Below the pieces are notes generated by a model that was not told the DNA's origin, ran no database searches, and was given only the letters and a program-made list of their open reading frames with translations. The translations under genes were made by a program, and so were the position numbers. Of a stretch of 64,000 bases of DNA, positions 24,159 to 33,540 are shown one piece after another. Where the stretch lies: assembly GCF_047729875.1 (NCBI RefSeq), contig NZ_CP159826.1:1736001-1800000 (forward strand). Direction: 5' to 3'. Source of the DNA: Marimicrobium sp913061115 (GTDB lineage: Bacteria > Pseudomonadota > Gammaproteobacteria > Pseudomonadales > Halieaceae). The stretch's first letter is position 1. Each line of letters opens with the position of its first letter.

Positions 24159-26570
24159 ATGGGTTCTTCTTCTGTTATCGGATTACCTCTTCTACCCTTG
24201 CGAGATGTGGTTGTATTTCCCCACATGGTGCTGCCGCTGTTCGTGGGGCGCGAAAGGTCAATTAAGGCTCTTGAAGACGCCATGGCCAACGACAAGCAGG
24301 TCATGCTAGTGGCCCAGCGCGATGCAGCAGAAGATAATCCATCTGCCGATAGCCTTTATCAGGTTGGAACAGTGTCGAATATCCTCCAATTACTTAAACT
24401 TCCAGATGGCACTATCAAGGTCCTAGTGGAGGGAAGCTATCGGGCGGTGGTGGATAATGTTGATGACGAAGGGCCGTTTGCGGTTGCTGGCATAAGGGAA
24501 ATTATCAGTGAGGATATTCCCGAAAGCGAGGTCGAATCTTTATTACAGTCCACGACGACCGAGTTCGAAAAATACGTCAATTTTAGCAAAAAAGTCCCTG
24601 CCGAGGTGCTGACCTCACTGACGGGCATTGACGAGCCGGGGCGCCTGGCTGACACGATAGCTGCACATATGGGCGTTACACTCGAGGAGAAACAGCATAT
24701 CCTCGAGATTTCCGGCATCCCCGCTAGGCTGGAGCATCTGCTCGGATTAATGGACGCTGAAATTGATCTGTTTCAGGTGGAAAAGCGTGTTCGAGGACGC
24801 GTCAAAAAGCAGATGGAAAAAAGTCAGCGCGAGTACTACCTGAATGAGCAGATGAAGGCCATTCAAAAAGAGCTGGGGGATATGGATGAGGCGCCTAATG
24901 AGTTAGATGCACTTGAAACCCGAATTGATCAAGCTAAAATGCCGTCTGAAGCAAAGGAGAAAGCGCAGGCAGAACTGGGCAAACTAAAAATGATGTCACC
25001 AATGTCCGCAGAGGCATCTGTAGTGCGCAGCTATATTGACTGGATGGTGAGCGTCCCTTGGTCTAAGCGCAGCAAGGTGAAGCATGATCTAAAGCGGGCA
25101 TCGGCAATACTGGATGAAGATCACTATGGTCTTGAAGAGGTCAAGGATCGCATCTTAGAATACTTGGCAGTTCAAAAACGAGTGCGCAAGGTTAAAGGTC
25201 CTGTGTTATGTCTGGTAGGGCCGCCAGGAGTGGGTAAGACTTCTTTGGGCGAATCTATCGCGCGTGCGACGAACAGAAAATTTGTGCGTATGGCACTTGG
25301 TGGTGTTCGCGATGAGGCCGAGATACGTGGCCACCGACGTACCTACATAGGGTCGATGCCGGGTAAGTTGTTACAGAAGATGTCAAAAGCGGGGGTCAAA
25401 AACCCACTGTTTTTACTCGATGAAATAGACAAAATGGGGATGGATAATCGCGGTGATCCTGCCTCGGCGATGTTAGAAGTGCTCGATCCAGAACAAAATC
25501 ACGCATTTAATGATCACTATCTGGAAGTGGACTACGATTTGTCTGATGTTATGTTCGTCTGCACGTCGAATACTATGAATATTCCTGCGCCACTCCTCGA
25601 CCGGATGGAGGTCATACGAATTCCGGGCTATACCGAGGACGAGAAGTTTAATATCGCTATGCGATATCTCATTCCAAAGCAGATCAAACTTAACGGCCTG
25701 AAAAAAGATGAGTTGGTGATCGCCGAAGATCTCATTGTCGACATCATTCGCTATTACACCAGGGAAGCGGGAGTCCGTTCTCTGGAGAGAGAGATTGCTA
25801 AGGTTTGCCGTAAAATGGTCAAGGCATTTGCATTGGGCGAGGCAGTTTCAGGCATCACTGTGACGGCAGAAATGTTGCCTGATTTGCTCGGTGTGCGTAA
25901 ATGCAACTACGGGATAGCGGAAGAAACCAGCAAGATTGGCCAGGTAACTGGCTTGGCTTGGACTTCAGTAGGTGGGGAATTGTTGACCATCGAAGCGGTC
26001 GCCATTAAGGGGAAAGGGCGTCACATACAGACCGGTTCTTTGGGCGATGTGATGCAGGAGTCTATTCAGGCGGCCACTACAGTGGTCCGCAGTCGCTCTC
26101 AAATGCTGGGAATTCCGGCAAATTACCACGAGAGTCACGATGTGCATATCCACGTCCCTGAAGGGGCTACACCTAAAGATGGCCCTAGTGCAGGCGTAGC
26201 CATGTGCACTGCACTGGTCTCAGTATTGACCAGTATCCCTGTCAGATCGGATGTGGCAATGACGGGTGAAATTACCCTGCGGGGAGAAGTGTTGCCCATT
26301 GGTGGCCTTAAGGAGAAGCTTTTAGCCGCTCGGCGCGGGGGCATTAAAACGGTCATTATCCCCAAGGAAAATGAACGAGACTTGAAGGAAGTGCCGGATA
26401 ATATTAAAGAGGACCTCGATATTCGACCCGTGAAGTGGATCGATGAGGTGCTAACATTAGCATTGGAGACGATGCCTGACCCGCTAAGTGACGAAGAGTT
26501 TTTGGCAGATTCAGTCAGCGCATCCCCCAATAACGATAATGACGACAATAATCGCATTAATACGCACTAA
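24159..26570 (+). CDS. lon: ATP-dependent protease Lon
   Basis: Homo-oligomeric AAA+ protease of 803 residues that degrades misfolded and regulatory proteins. Domains in order: N-terminal substrate domain (LPLLPLRDVVVFPHMVLPLF onwards), coiled-coil (SQREYYLNEQMKAIQKELG), AAA+ with Walker A GPPGVGKTS and Walker B LFLLDEIDKMG, and the peptidase domain with Ser in KDGPSAGVAM and Lys in GGLKEKLLAARRGG. ATG 24159 is chosen for its GGAGG site; an in-frame TTG at 24138 lies upstream of it. Confidence 0.98.
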   Translation: MGSSSVIGLPLLPLRDVVVFPHMVLPLFVGRERSIKALEDAMANDKQVMLVAQRDAAEDNPSADSLYQVGTVSNILQLLKLPDGTIKVLVEGSYRAVVDNVDDEGPFAVAGIREIISEDIPESEVESLLQSTTTEFEKYVNFSKKVPAEVLTSLTGIDEPGRLADTIAAHMGVTLEEKQHILEISGIPARLEHLLGLMDAEIDLFQVEKRVRGRVKKQMEKSQREYYLNEQMKAIQKELGDMDEAPNELDALETRIDQAKMPSEAKEKAQAELGKLKMMSPMSAEASVVRSYIDWMVSVPWSKRSKVKHDLKRASAILDEDHYGLEEVKDRILEYLAVQKRVRKVKGPVLCLVGPPGVGKTSLGESIARATNRKFVRMALGGVRDEAEIRGHRRTYIGSMPGKLLQKMSKAGVKNPLFLLDEIDKMGMDNRGDPASAMLEVLDPEQNHAFNDHYLEVDYDLSDVMFVCTSNTMNIPAPLLDRMEVIRIPGYTEDEKFNIAMRYLIPKQIKLNGLKKDELVIAEDLIVDIIRYYTREAGVRSLEREIAKVCRKMVKAFALGEAVSGITVTAEMLPDLLGVRKCNYGIAEETSKIGQVTGLAWTSVGGELLTIEAVAIKGKGRHIQTGSLGDVMQESIQAATTVVRSRSQMLGIPANYHESHDVHIHVPEGATPKDGPSAGVAMCTALVSVLTSIPVRSDVAMTGEITLRGEVLPIGGLKEKLLAARRGGIKTVIIPKENERDLKEVPDNIKEDLDIRPVKWIDEVLTLALETMPDPLSDEEFLADSVSASPNNDNDDNNRINTH

Positions 26571-26677
26571 CGGGTTCGAAGATTATTGACCAGCATTCCT
26601 GCTCTGGTATAGAGTCTAAAGTGGGGTGCGCGATATTTTTTGGCCCTATTAGGGAGCCGAGCTGCTTACAGCTCTAA

Positions 26678-26706
26678 TTGAGAAATGACAAGAACAGCTT
26701 TATTAA
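26678..26706 (+). promoter_or_regulatory. Probable sigma-70 promoter of hupB
   Basis: TTGAGA (26678-26683), 17 bp, TATTAA (26701-26706), about 70 bp before the hupB start. Five of six -35 bases and four of six -10 bases match consensus. Confidence 0.45.
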
Positions 26707-26719
26707 AGGCTGCACTCCG

Positions 26720-26737
26720 TGTTACTTAAAGGTAACA
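26720..26737. repeat. Perfect dyad in hupB leader
   Basis: TGTTAC-TTAAAG-GTAACA, a 6-6-6 perfect inverted repeat between the probable hupB promoter and its start codon. It could be an operator or an mRNA leader hairpin. Confidence 0.4.
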
Positions 26738-26773
26738 TACAACGTCTAGGCTTTAACCTTCAAGGGGATAATC

Positions 26774-27052
26774 GTGAATAAAACTGAACTGATTGACGCA
26801 ATCGCAACGGCAGCTGACCTACCAAAAGCTTCCGCTGGTCGTGCACTGGACGCAGTGCTGGATAGTATTACTAATGAGCTGAAAAATGGGGAGCAGGTTG
26901 CTCTCGTGGGTTTTGGCACTTTTATTGTCAAGCATCGTAATGCTCGCAGTGGCCGTAACCCTCAAACAGGCGCTACCATTCAAATTGCGGCGTCTAATGT
27001 TGCCAGTTTCAAGGCCGGCAAGGCGTTGAAGGATGCCGTAAACGACAAATAG
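26774..27052 (+). CDS. hupB: DNA-binding protein HU-beta
   Basis: Nucleoid protein of 92 residues that bends DNA without sequence preference. MNKTELIDAIATAADLPKAS is the HU N-terminus, GFGTFIVKHRNARSGRNPQTG is the DNA-binding beta-arm with the conserved RNP, and KAGKALKDAVN is the end. The start codon is GTG with AAGGGGAT a few bases before. It lies between lon and ppiD as in E. coli and ends at a strong terminator. Confidence 0.97.
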   Translation: MNKTELIDAIATAADLPKASAGRALDAVLDSITNELKNGEQVALVGFGTFIVKHRNARSGRNPQTGATIQIAASNVASFKAGKALKDAVNDK

Positions 27053-27136
27053 ACAGGGAGTGCGGTCGTAGGTCGTCTAGTGGCTTACGATAGCATCTAG
27101 TGTCGCCGAGTTGGCGGCATATGGCTTTAACGAAAG

Positions 27137-27161
27137 GCGCACGCTCACGTGCGCTTTTTTT
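27137..27161 (+). terminator. Terminator after hupB
   Basis: GCGCAC-GCTCAC-GTGCGC followed by TTTTTTT, 25 bp before the ppiD start codon. It should separate hupB transcription from ppiD. Confidence 0.82.
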
Positions 27162-27185
27162 GTTTATTTTTTGCGAGTATTATTC

Positions 27186-29057
27186 ATGCTTCAGGACATA
27201 CGTCAGCATACACAGGGCACGGCCGCCAAGATTATCATAGGCATGATCGTGATCTCGTTTGCATTTTTTGGTATTCAGTCCATTTTAGTGAGTGGCGGAG
27301 ATAATGAAATTGCCGATGTTAACGGCGAACTGATATACCCTCAGCAATTACAGCAAGCTTTGGACACACAAAAGCGCCGTTTGATTTCTATGATGGGTGA
27401 TCAGTTCGATCCTGCAATGCTTGATGATGAGCGTCTTGCACCCCAGGCCCTTGAGTCACTGGTTAGTCGTATATTGTTGATGCAATCAGCGCTGGCTTTG
27501 AAACTTGTCATATCAGAAAACGACATCGGTGCTGTCGTTGCGGGTATGGAACAGTTTCAGATTGATGGGAAATTCTCGCCCGCTGTGTATAAGAGTGTGC
27601 TTTCCAGTGCGGGCTATACCCCCAGTTATTTTAAACAGAGTCTGAGTGAGGATATGCTTCTCTCGCAACTGCGTAGTGGAATTGCAGGTAGCGAATTTGT
27701 GACGTCTTCAGAGCTAGCGCTGAACTCCCATCTAATCTTGGAACAGCGTGATCTGCATTTTTTCACCATACCGCTAGAGAAATTTTCTTCGCTTTCGCCG
27801 CCTACAGACAGTGAGATTGATTCCTATTATGCGGATCATCAAGAGGAGTTCCGGACTCAAGAGTCGCTAGATATTGATTACCTGGAGCTGACGCTCGACG
27901 ATTATCGTCAACCTGTGAACGAGGCTGATATCCTGGGGGCCTATGAACAGGCTAAGCAGGAGCTTCAGTACCAAACACAAAATCGTGTGTCCCATATTCT
28001 CTTCGAGGCTGACGGTGATAGTGACGTGCAGCAACGTGTCGCAGTTGCGCAGGAGAAGCTCTCTGCCGGGATAGCATTTTCTGATGTCGCTAAGGAGCTG
28101 TCCGACGACATTGGTTCCGCAGATAAGGGAGGAGACTTGGGATATACCAGTGGTGATGCCTTCCCCGGAGAGATGGAGGCTGTGATCGCCCAGCTGGAGC
28201 CGGGGGCTGTCTCGACGCCTCTAGAAACGTCCGCAGGGACTCATTTGATTTTGGTGACAGAACGCAAGCAAGGCGAAGCGCCTAGCCTTGATGATATGCG
28301 CCTAGCGCTCGAAAATACCATTCAAGAAGACGACGCGCGGGTCACGTTACTGCTTACCGTGGAGACCCTCAGGGACTTGTCATTCAATGCAGAAAATCTA
28401 CGGAATCCTGCAAAAGAGCTCGATCTTGTGGTTAAGCAAGCCGATGCGGTTACGCGCGCAGAAGCTGAAGGGTTGTTCTCCAACCCCTCTCTGTTAAGTG
28501 CGGCCTTTTCTGACGACGTATTGTCAGCGGGGAATAACAGCGAAGTGATTGAGCTGGCCGGAGACAATTTTGTTGTGCTAAGTGTCCGCAAGCATAACGT
28601 GCCAGAGACAAAAGCGTTGTCAGCTGTGCGAGGGCAGGTTGTGGCTTCGCTGGTCGAAGAAAATGCTCGATTAGCAGTGTTGTCTGAAGCTAATCGTGCG
28701 CTGCAGGAGTTGCAAGGCGGCCTTGCCGCAGAACAGTTCACGGACGCTAACGAATATAACTTGAACGTTGAACTGGGAGTCCAGCGACGCGATACCGTGC
28801 TGTCCTCTGAAGTCCTAGGACGGACTTTCCAATTACCGCGACCGACTGGCGGCGCTACATCGATCGATTTTGTATTGATGCCGAACGGCGATGCGGTCGT
28901 GATTGAATTGTTGAGCGTAACCGCTGGTGAGTTCAAGTCCTTGCCGAGCCAAGAGCAAGAACAGTTTCAGCAGCTACTAGCTGCTGAAGCAGGACGTTTA
29001 ATCAATAGCGAGTACCAGCGTGGATTGCGCGAACGCGCCAAAATATCGATTCTGTAA
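27186..29057 (+). CDS. ppiD: Periplasmic chaperone PpiD
   Basis: Inner-membrane anchored folding factor at the exit of the Sec translocon, 623 residues, the same length as the E. coli protein. One transmembrane helix near residues 16-36 (IIIGMIVISFAFFGIQSIL), a SurA_N-like helical region, a parvulin domain (NRVSHILFEADGD to GTHLILVTERK) and a long C-terminal chaperone part. ATG 27186 (MLQDIRQHTQG) matches the family; upstream in-frame starts are separated by the hupB terminator and rejected. Confidence 0.95.
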   Translation: MLQDIRQHTQGTAAKIIIGMIVISFAFFGIQSILVSGGDNEIADVNGELIYPQQLQQALDTQKRRLISMMGDQFDPAMLDDERLAPQALESLVSRILLMQSALALKLVISENDIGAVVAGMEQFQIDGKFSPAVYKSVLSSAGYTPSYFKQSLSEDMLLSQLRSGIAGSEFVTSSELALNSHLILEQRDLHFFTIPLEKFSSLSPPTDSEIDSYYADHQEEFRTQESLDIDYLELTLDDYRQPVNEADILGAYEQAKQELQYQTQNRVSHILFEADGDSDVQQRVAVAQEKLSAGIAFSDVAKELSDDIGSADKGGDLGYTSGDAFPGEMEAVIAQLEPGAVSTPLETSAGTHLILVTERKQGEAPSLDDMRLALENTIQEDDARVTLLLTVETLRDLSFNAENLRNPAKELDLVVKQADAVTRAEAEGLFSNPSLLSAAFSDDVLSAGNNSEVIELAGDNFVVLSVRKHNVPETKALSAVRGQVVASLVEENARLAVLSEANRALQELQGGLAAEQFTDANEYNLNVELGVQRRDTVLSSEVLGRTFQLPRPTGGATSIDFVLMPNGDAVVIELLSVTAGEFKSLPSQEQEQFQQLLAAEAGRLINSEYQRGLRERAKISIL

Positions 29058-29077
29058 ATCTTTTCTCCGAGGAAGAC

Positions 29078-30277
29078 ATGCCAAAAAAGATACTGACGCT
29101 AAACCAGATGTCGCTCAAGGGCCTGGAGCGGCTTCCTCGCGACTGTTATGAGGTCGCAACCGAGTTCGCACATCCAGATGCGATACTATTGCGCAGCTAC
29201 AAGCTTCAAGAGCCGGATATTGCAGCATCCGTTTTGGCTATAGCGCGCGCTGGTGCTGGTGTGAATAATATTCCGGTGGCAGCCTGTACCGGTCGAGGTA
29301 TCCCCGTATTTAACTCCCCTGGAGCTAATGCTAACGCCGTTAAAGAGTTGGTGGCTACAGGCCTATTGCTCGGTTCACGTGGTGTTATCGACGGCATTGA
29401 TTATGTTCGCACACTGCATGATATTCAGGACGAAGGCGAACTGAATAGAATGCTTGAGGATCATAAAAAGAAATTCAAAGGAAGTGAGTTGGTCGGTAAG
29501 ACGCTAGGAGTCGTAGGGCTTGGCGCTATCGGATCCTTGGTTGCGGAGATGGGATTAACCTTGGGTATGAAGGTTATCGGTTTTGATCCAGCCCTGTCTG
29601 TGGAGGCTGCATGGCGATTGTCCAGCCAGGTTCTAAAGGCCGACACCTTGTCGGCTTTGTTCGCACGATGTGACTACATTAGTCTACATTTGCCCGTCCT
29701 GGATTCAACTCGGGGGTTGGTCAATGCAGAATTGTTAGGTGTCATGCAACCTGGAGCTTGTCTGCTTAACTTTGCACGGCAAGAGATTGTAGATCACACG
29801 GCACTATTACAATCACTGGACAACGGCCAATTGCGTAAATACATCGCTGATTTTCCGACGCCAGCTCTGATTCCCCGTGATGATGTGATTCTAATGCCGC
29901 ATATTGGGGCGAGTACGGATGAGGCCGAAGAAAACTGTGCCATCATGGCCGCTGAGCAGTTGCGCGACTTCCTTGAAAACGGCAACATTCGTAACTCGGT
30001 CAATTTCCCGGCTTTGCAGCTGGAGCGTGTAAGCGGTTGTCGTTTATCGCTGACCAATGAGAATATTCCCAAGGTTCTCGGCAATGTCCTCTCTATTTTG
30101 GCCGACGAAAACATTAATGTTATCGACATGTTAAATAGGAGTCGCGATGAGCTCGCGTATAATCTGATTGATATTGGCACGCGACCTGAGACCGCTGTGT
30201 TAGAAAAAATGCGCGCATTGGATGGCGTTATCAACGTCCGCCTGATCGGAGACGGCCCTAGCCTCTCCGGTCATTAG
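29078..30277 (+). CDS. serA: D-3-phosphoglycerate dehydrogenase with ACT domain
   Basis: Oxidises 3-phosphoglycerate in the first step of serine synthesis. 399 residues. Substrate-binding part, then NAD-binding GVVGLGAIGSLVAEMG near 145-160, catalytic Arg in LLNFARQEIVD and His in LMPHIGASTDEAEEN. The C-terminal ACT domain (LTNENIPKVLGNVLSILADENINVIDM, shown in part) suggests feedback by serine. It belongs to the short class found in many marine bacteria. GAGGAA precedes the ATG, 20 bp after ppiD, so it may share that transcript. Gene symbol by function; other 2-hydroxyacid dehydrogenases are less likely because of the ACT domain. Confidence 0.85.
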   Translation: MPKKILTLNQMSLKGLERLPRDCYEVATEFAHPDAILLRSYKLQEPDIAASVLAIARAGAGVNNIPVAACTGRGIPVFNSPGANANAVKELVATGLLLGSRGVIDGIDYVRTLHDIQDEGELNRMLEDHKKKFKGSELVGKTLGVVGLGAIGSLVAEMGLTLGMKVIGFDPALSVEAAWRLSSQVLKADTLSALFARCDYISLHLPVLDSTRGLVNAELLGVMQPGACLLNFARQEIVDHTALLQSLDNGQLRKYIADFPTPALIPRDDVILMPHIGASTDEAEENCAIMAAEQLRDFLENGNIRNSVNFPALQLERVSGCRLSLTNENIPKVLGNVLSILADENINVIDMLNRSRDELAYNLIDIGTRPETAVLEKMRALDGVINVRLIGDGPSLSGH

Positions 30278-30294
30278 AGGCCACAGGTCAAAAC

Positions 30295-30834
30295 ATGAAA
30301 GCGCCACTTGAATCTCTGGAAACCCAAGTCAAATCCGGTCGAGATTATGAGTCCCCGCCACTGCATCTGTGGCACCCGTCCTTAAGTGGTGATATTTCGA
30401 TTCGTATTGATGCGCAGGGCGACTGGTATCACGACGGCTCTAAAATCGAGCGTCAGTCGCTTGTCAACCTGTTCGCGAGCATTCTCAGACGTGAAGAAGA
30501 CAGCCAATACTACCTGGTAACCCCTACTGAGAAGTGGCGTATCGAGGTTGCCCTGCACCCTCTGTTTATTATCGATTTCGATGTTCAGATGGTGGAGGGT
30601 GTGCAATACCTGAAGGCGACGTTAAATACTGGCAGGGAGATTATGGTGGGTGAGGAGTTCCCACTGTTTCTTGACTCCACCGTTGGAGATATAGCGGCAA
30701 TGACGCTCGCTCATGGACTCACCGCGCTGTGCGCACGCTCTGCCTGGTATAGGTTGGTGGCGCTGGCGACCACAATCGATGGAACTGAGGTTATCGCGTC
30801 TGGGACCTATACCTTCAAGCTTGGAGCCGGCTAA
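30295..30834 (+). CDS. DUF1285 family protein
   Basis: Cytoplasmic protein of 179 residues of the DUF1285 family, whose function is not known. Family features are PPLHLWHPSLSGDISIRID, WYHDGSKIERQSLVNLFASI and LRREEDSQYYLVTPTEKW. It follows the phosphoglycerate dehydrogenase gene by 17 bp on the same strand and converges with the ETF-QO gene. No signal peptide or membrane helix. Confidence 0.85.
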   Translation: MKAPLESLETQVKSGRDYESPPLHLWHPSLSGDISIRIDAQGDWYHDGSKIERQSLVNLFASILRREEDSQYYLVTPTEKWRIEVALHPLFIIDFDVQMVEGVQYLKATLNTGREIMVGEEFPLFLDSTVGDIAAMTLAHGLTALCARSAWYRLVALATTIDGTEVIASGTYTFKLGAG

Positions 30835-30865
30835 AGGTCAATATCCATGTCGTCATGTAAGGCGG

Positions 30866-32518
30866 CTACATATTGGGGTAATTAGGTCCTCCAAAGCCCT
30901 CTGGTGTTACCCAGACAATGTTTTGTGATGGATCCTTGATATCACAGGTCTTGCAGTGCACGCAGTTCTGGGCGTTGATTTGGAAGCGCTGACCTGCGGC
31001 GTCTTCGACGATCTCATAGACACCGGCTGGGCAATAGCGCTGTGCCGGCTCATCGTAGAGAGGCAAATTCTTTGCGATAGGGACATTGGGGTCAATGAGC
31101 GTGAGATGGCAAGGCTGATCCTCTTCATGGTTAGTGTTAGACAAGAAAACCGAGGACAGACGATCGAAGCTGATGGTGTTATCAGGCTTTGGATATACAA
31201 TTTTTTTACATTCTGCGGCAGGTTTCATCGCTGCATAATCTGGCCTAGCATCATTAAGGGTGAAGGGCAGTTTGCCGCCAAAGATATTTTGGTCAATCCA
31301 CACCATGCCTGCCCCGGCTAAAAGGCCGAATTTGTGCATGAAACCAGAAAAATTACGGGTAGTATAAAGTTCTTCATGCAGCCAGGAAGCAGCTGTTTTC
31401 TGCGCATAGGACTGCAGGTCTGCGGGAGCGGAATCTCCCTGACTAAGCGCCTCAAACACCGCCTCTGCAGCGAGCATGCCGCTCTTCATTGCGGTGTGGT
31501 TGCCCTTGATTTTAACGCTGTTCAATGTTCCCGCATCACATCCTATGAGCAGCCCCCCCGGGAAGTGCATTTTAGGTAAGGAGTTGAACCCACCTTTTGT
31601 AATCGCGCGGGCACCATAGATTAGACGGGTACCCCCCTCGAGATATTTGACGGTCTCAGAGTGATGTTTCCAGCGCTGGAACTCTTCGAAAGGGCTCATA
31701 TGTGGATTGCTGTAGTTCAGGTCAGCGATCAGGCCTATGTATACTTGGTTGTTCTCGGCGTGGTACATGAACGCCCCCCCGCTGGAATTACTTTCACTCA
31801 GCGGCCAGCCAAGGCCATGAATAACGAGTCCTTCTTCATGGTTCTCAGGGGGAATTTCCCATATTTCCTTAATGCCGATGCCATAGTGTTGAGGGTCCTT
31901 GCCATCATCTAGCGAAAACATCTCAATCAGTTGCTTCCCGAGATGTCCGCGGCAACCTTCGGCAAATAAGGTATATTTTGCATGCAGCTCCATGCCCGGC
32001 ATGTAGCTGTCTTTATGCTCGCCGGCAGCACTGATACCCATGTCACCTGTAGCGATACCCTTGACCCGTCCGTCCTCATGATAGAGGATCTCGGCCGCAG
32101 CGAACCCGGGATAGACCTCTACCCCCAGTCCTTCAGCCTGCTCTGCCAGCCAGCGGCAGACGTTGCCCATGGAGACAATGTAATTGCCTTCATTGTGAGT
32201 TGGCTTGGGGATCATAAAATTTGGCAGCTTGATGGCACTCTTTTGGCTCAGGTAGAAGAAAAACTTGTCACCTTTTACCTTGGTTTTGATCGGCGCAGCC
32301 AACTCTTCCCAATTGGGGAAGAGTTCATTGAGTGCACGGGGTTCGAGCACTGCACCGGACAGTATATGGGCTCCGACCTCTGAGCCTTTTTCGACGACGC
32401 AGACGGTTATTTCTTGGTCTTTTTCCTTTGCCAGCTGCATAATCCGACAGGCTGCGGATAAGCCTGAGGGGCCAGCGCCTACGATTACAACATCGAACTC
32501 CATTGATTCACGTTCCAC
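30866..32518 (-). CDS. Electron transfer flavoprotein-ubiquinone oxidoreductase
   Basis: ETF-QO passes electrons from reduced ETF to ubiquinone at the inner membrane, linking fatty acid and amino acid oxidation to respiration. 550 residues with FAD-binding VVIVGAGPSGLSAACR at the N-terminus, the ubiquinone-binding and membrane-contact middle region (GGFNSLPKMHFPGGLLIGCD), and a 4Fe-4S cluster site CVHCKTCDIKDPSQN plus an earlier Cys in RYCPAGVYE. The start GTG gives VERESMEFDVV, a widespread family beginning. It is divergent from etfBA, its electron donor. Confidence 0.96.
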   Translation of the reverse strand: MERESMEFDVVIVGAGPSGLSAACRIMQLAKEKDQEITVCVVEKGSEVGAHILSGAVLEPRALNELFPNWEELAAPIKTKVKGDKFFFYLSQKSAIKLPNFMIPKPTHNEGNYIVSMGNVCRWLAEQAEGLGVEVYPGFAAAEILYHEDGRVKGIATGDMGISAAGEHKDSYMPGMELHAKYTLFAEGCRGHLGKQLIEMFSLDDGKDPQHYGIGIKEIWEIPPENHEEGLVIHGLGWPLSESNSSGGAFMYHAENNQVYIGLIADLNYSNPHMSPFEEFQRWKHHSETVKYLEGGTRLIYGARAITKGGFNSLPKMHFPGGLLIGCDAGTLNSVKIKGNHTAMKSGMLAAEAVFEALSQGDSAPADLQSYAQKTAASWLHEELYTTRNFSGFMHKFGLLAGAGMVWIDQNIFGGKLPFTLNDARPDYAAMKPAAECKKIVYPKPDNTISFDRLSSVFLSNTNHEEDQPCHLTLIDPNVPIAKNLPLYDEPAQRYCPAGVYEIVEDAAGQRFQINAQNCVHCKTCDIKDPSQNIVWVTPEGFGGPNYPNM

Positions 32519-32787
32519 TGCGCTGTCCTCTTGTTGTCATTCTGGGGCCGGTGTCTTGGCCCGATCTCTGGAAGGTTCGTAAGTATATAATTTTTAACGA
32601 TTAGAAACTATAAACGTGGTGAATAGAGGAAATACAGCGCAAGATTGATGCTGGGCCCTTTGACAGCTTTTATGGGTCTTGACCCCGCGCATATTTATGG
32701 GCAACATACCCCGCCAAGCTAGCTAGGGCTTAGTGCTACGTAACGCTAATGCCACTTCAAACCACCTGAAAAATCTATGGAGAATCC

Positions 32788-33540
32788 ATGAAGGTTCTTG
32801 TTGCCGTTAAGCGAGTTGTTGATTACAACGTCAAAGTCCGCGCCAAAGCCGATGGTACTGATGTTGATCTCAATAACGTCAAGATGTCTATCAACCCATT
32901 TTGCGAAATTGCTGTCGAAGAGGCAGTGCGCCTGAAGGAGGCCGGCATTGCTACCGAAGTTATCGCCGTTTCTGTTGGCAGCAAAAGCTGCCAAGAGCAG
33001 ATACGTACCGCATTGGCGCTTGGTGCTGATCGAGGCATACAGGTCGAAACTGAGGGCAAAGTGGAGCCGCTAGTTGTCGCCAAATTGTTAAAAGCGGTTG
33101 TTGATAAAGAGCAGCCGCAGTTAGTCATCCTGGGCAAGCAGTCCATTGATGGCGATAATAATCAGACGGGGCAAATGCTGGGCGCGTTGGCGAATATGGG
33201 CCAGGGCACTTTTGCTTCCAAAGTCGTCGTTGAGGGCGATAAGGTTAATGTCATCCGTGAAATTGACGGTGGTTTACAGACAGTCAGTCTTAATCTGCCC
33301 GCTATAGTCACGACCGACCTTCGTCTTAACGAGCCGCGTTATGCCTCGTTACCTAACATTATGAAGGCTAAGAAGAAGCCACTGGATGTCTATACGCCTG
33401 ATGATTTGGGTGTTGCGGTGACGTCCCATATCACTCAGATAAAAGTGGAGGCACCAGCAGAGCGTAAGGCTGGCATCAAGGTGAAGGATGTGGAAGAGTT
33501 GGTCGATAAACTGAAGAACGAGGCGAAGATAATATCATGA
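32788..33540 (+). CDS. etfB: Electron transfer flavoprotein beta subunit
   Basis: Small subunit of ETF, 250 residues, which accepts electrons from acyl-CoA and other dehydrogenases. MKVLVAVKRVVDYNVKVR, DGTDVDLNNVKMSINPFCEIAVEEA (shown in part) and the AMP-binding region are typical, and LGKQSIDGDNNQTGQMLG is the conserved contact loop. GGAG precedes the ATG. Its stop overlaps the etfA start in ATGA. The divergent ETF-QO gene shares the 269-bp intergenic region. Confidence 0.97.
   Translation: MKVLVAVKRVVDYNVKVRAKADGTDVDLNNVKMSINPFCEIAVEEAVRLKEAGIATEVIAVSVGSKSCQEQIRTALALGADRGIQVETEGKVEPLVVAKLLKAVVDKEQPQLVILGKQSIDGDNNQTGQMLGALANMGQGTFASKVVVEGDKVNVIREIDGGLQTVSLNLPAIVTTDLRLNEPRYASLPNIMKAKKKPLDVYTPDDLGVAVTSHITQIKVEAPAERKAGIKVKDVEELVDKLKNEAKIIS

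Noticed and set aside
28322..28936. Minus-strand frame of 204 codons
   Set aside because: Antisense to ppiD, Ser/Thr-rich shadow, no ribosome site.
32660..32708. TTGACA/TTGACC boxes as an etfB promoter
   Set aside because: No acceptable -10 element lies 16-18 bp downstream of either box.
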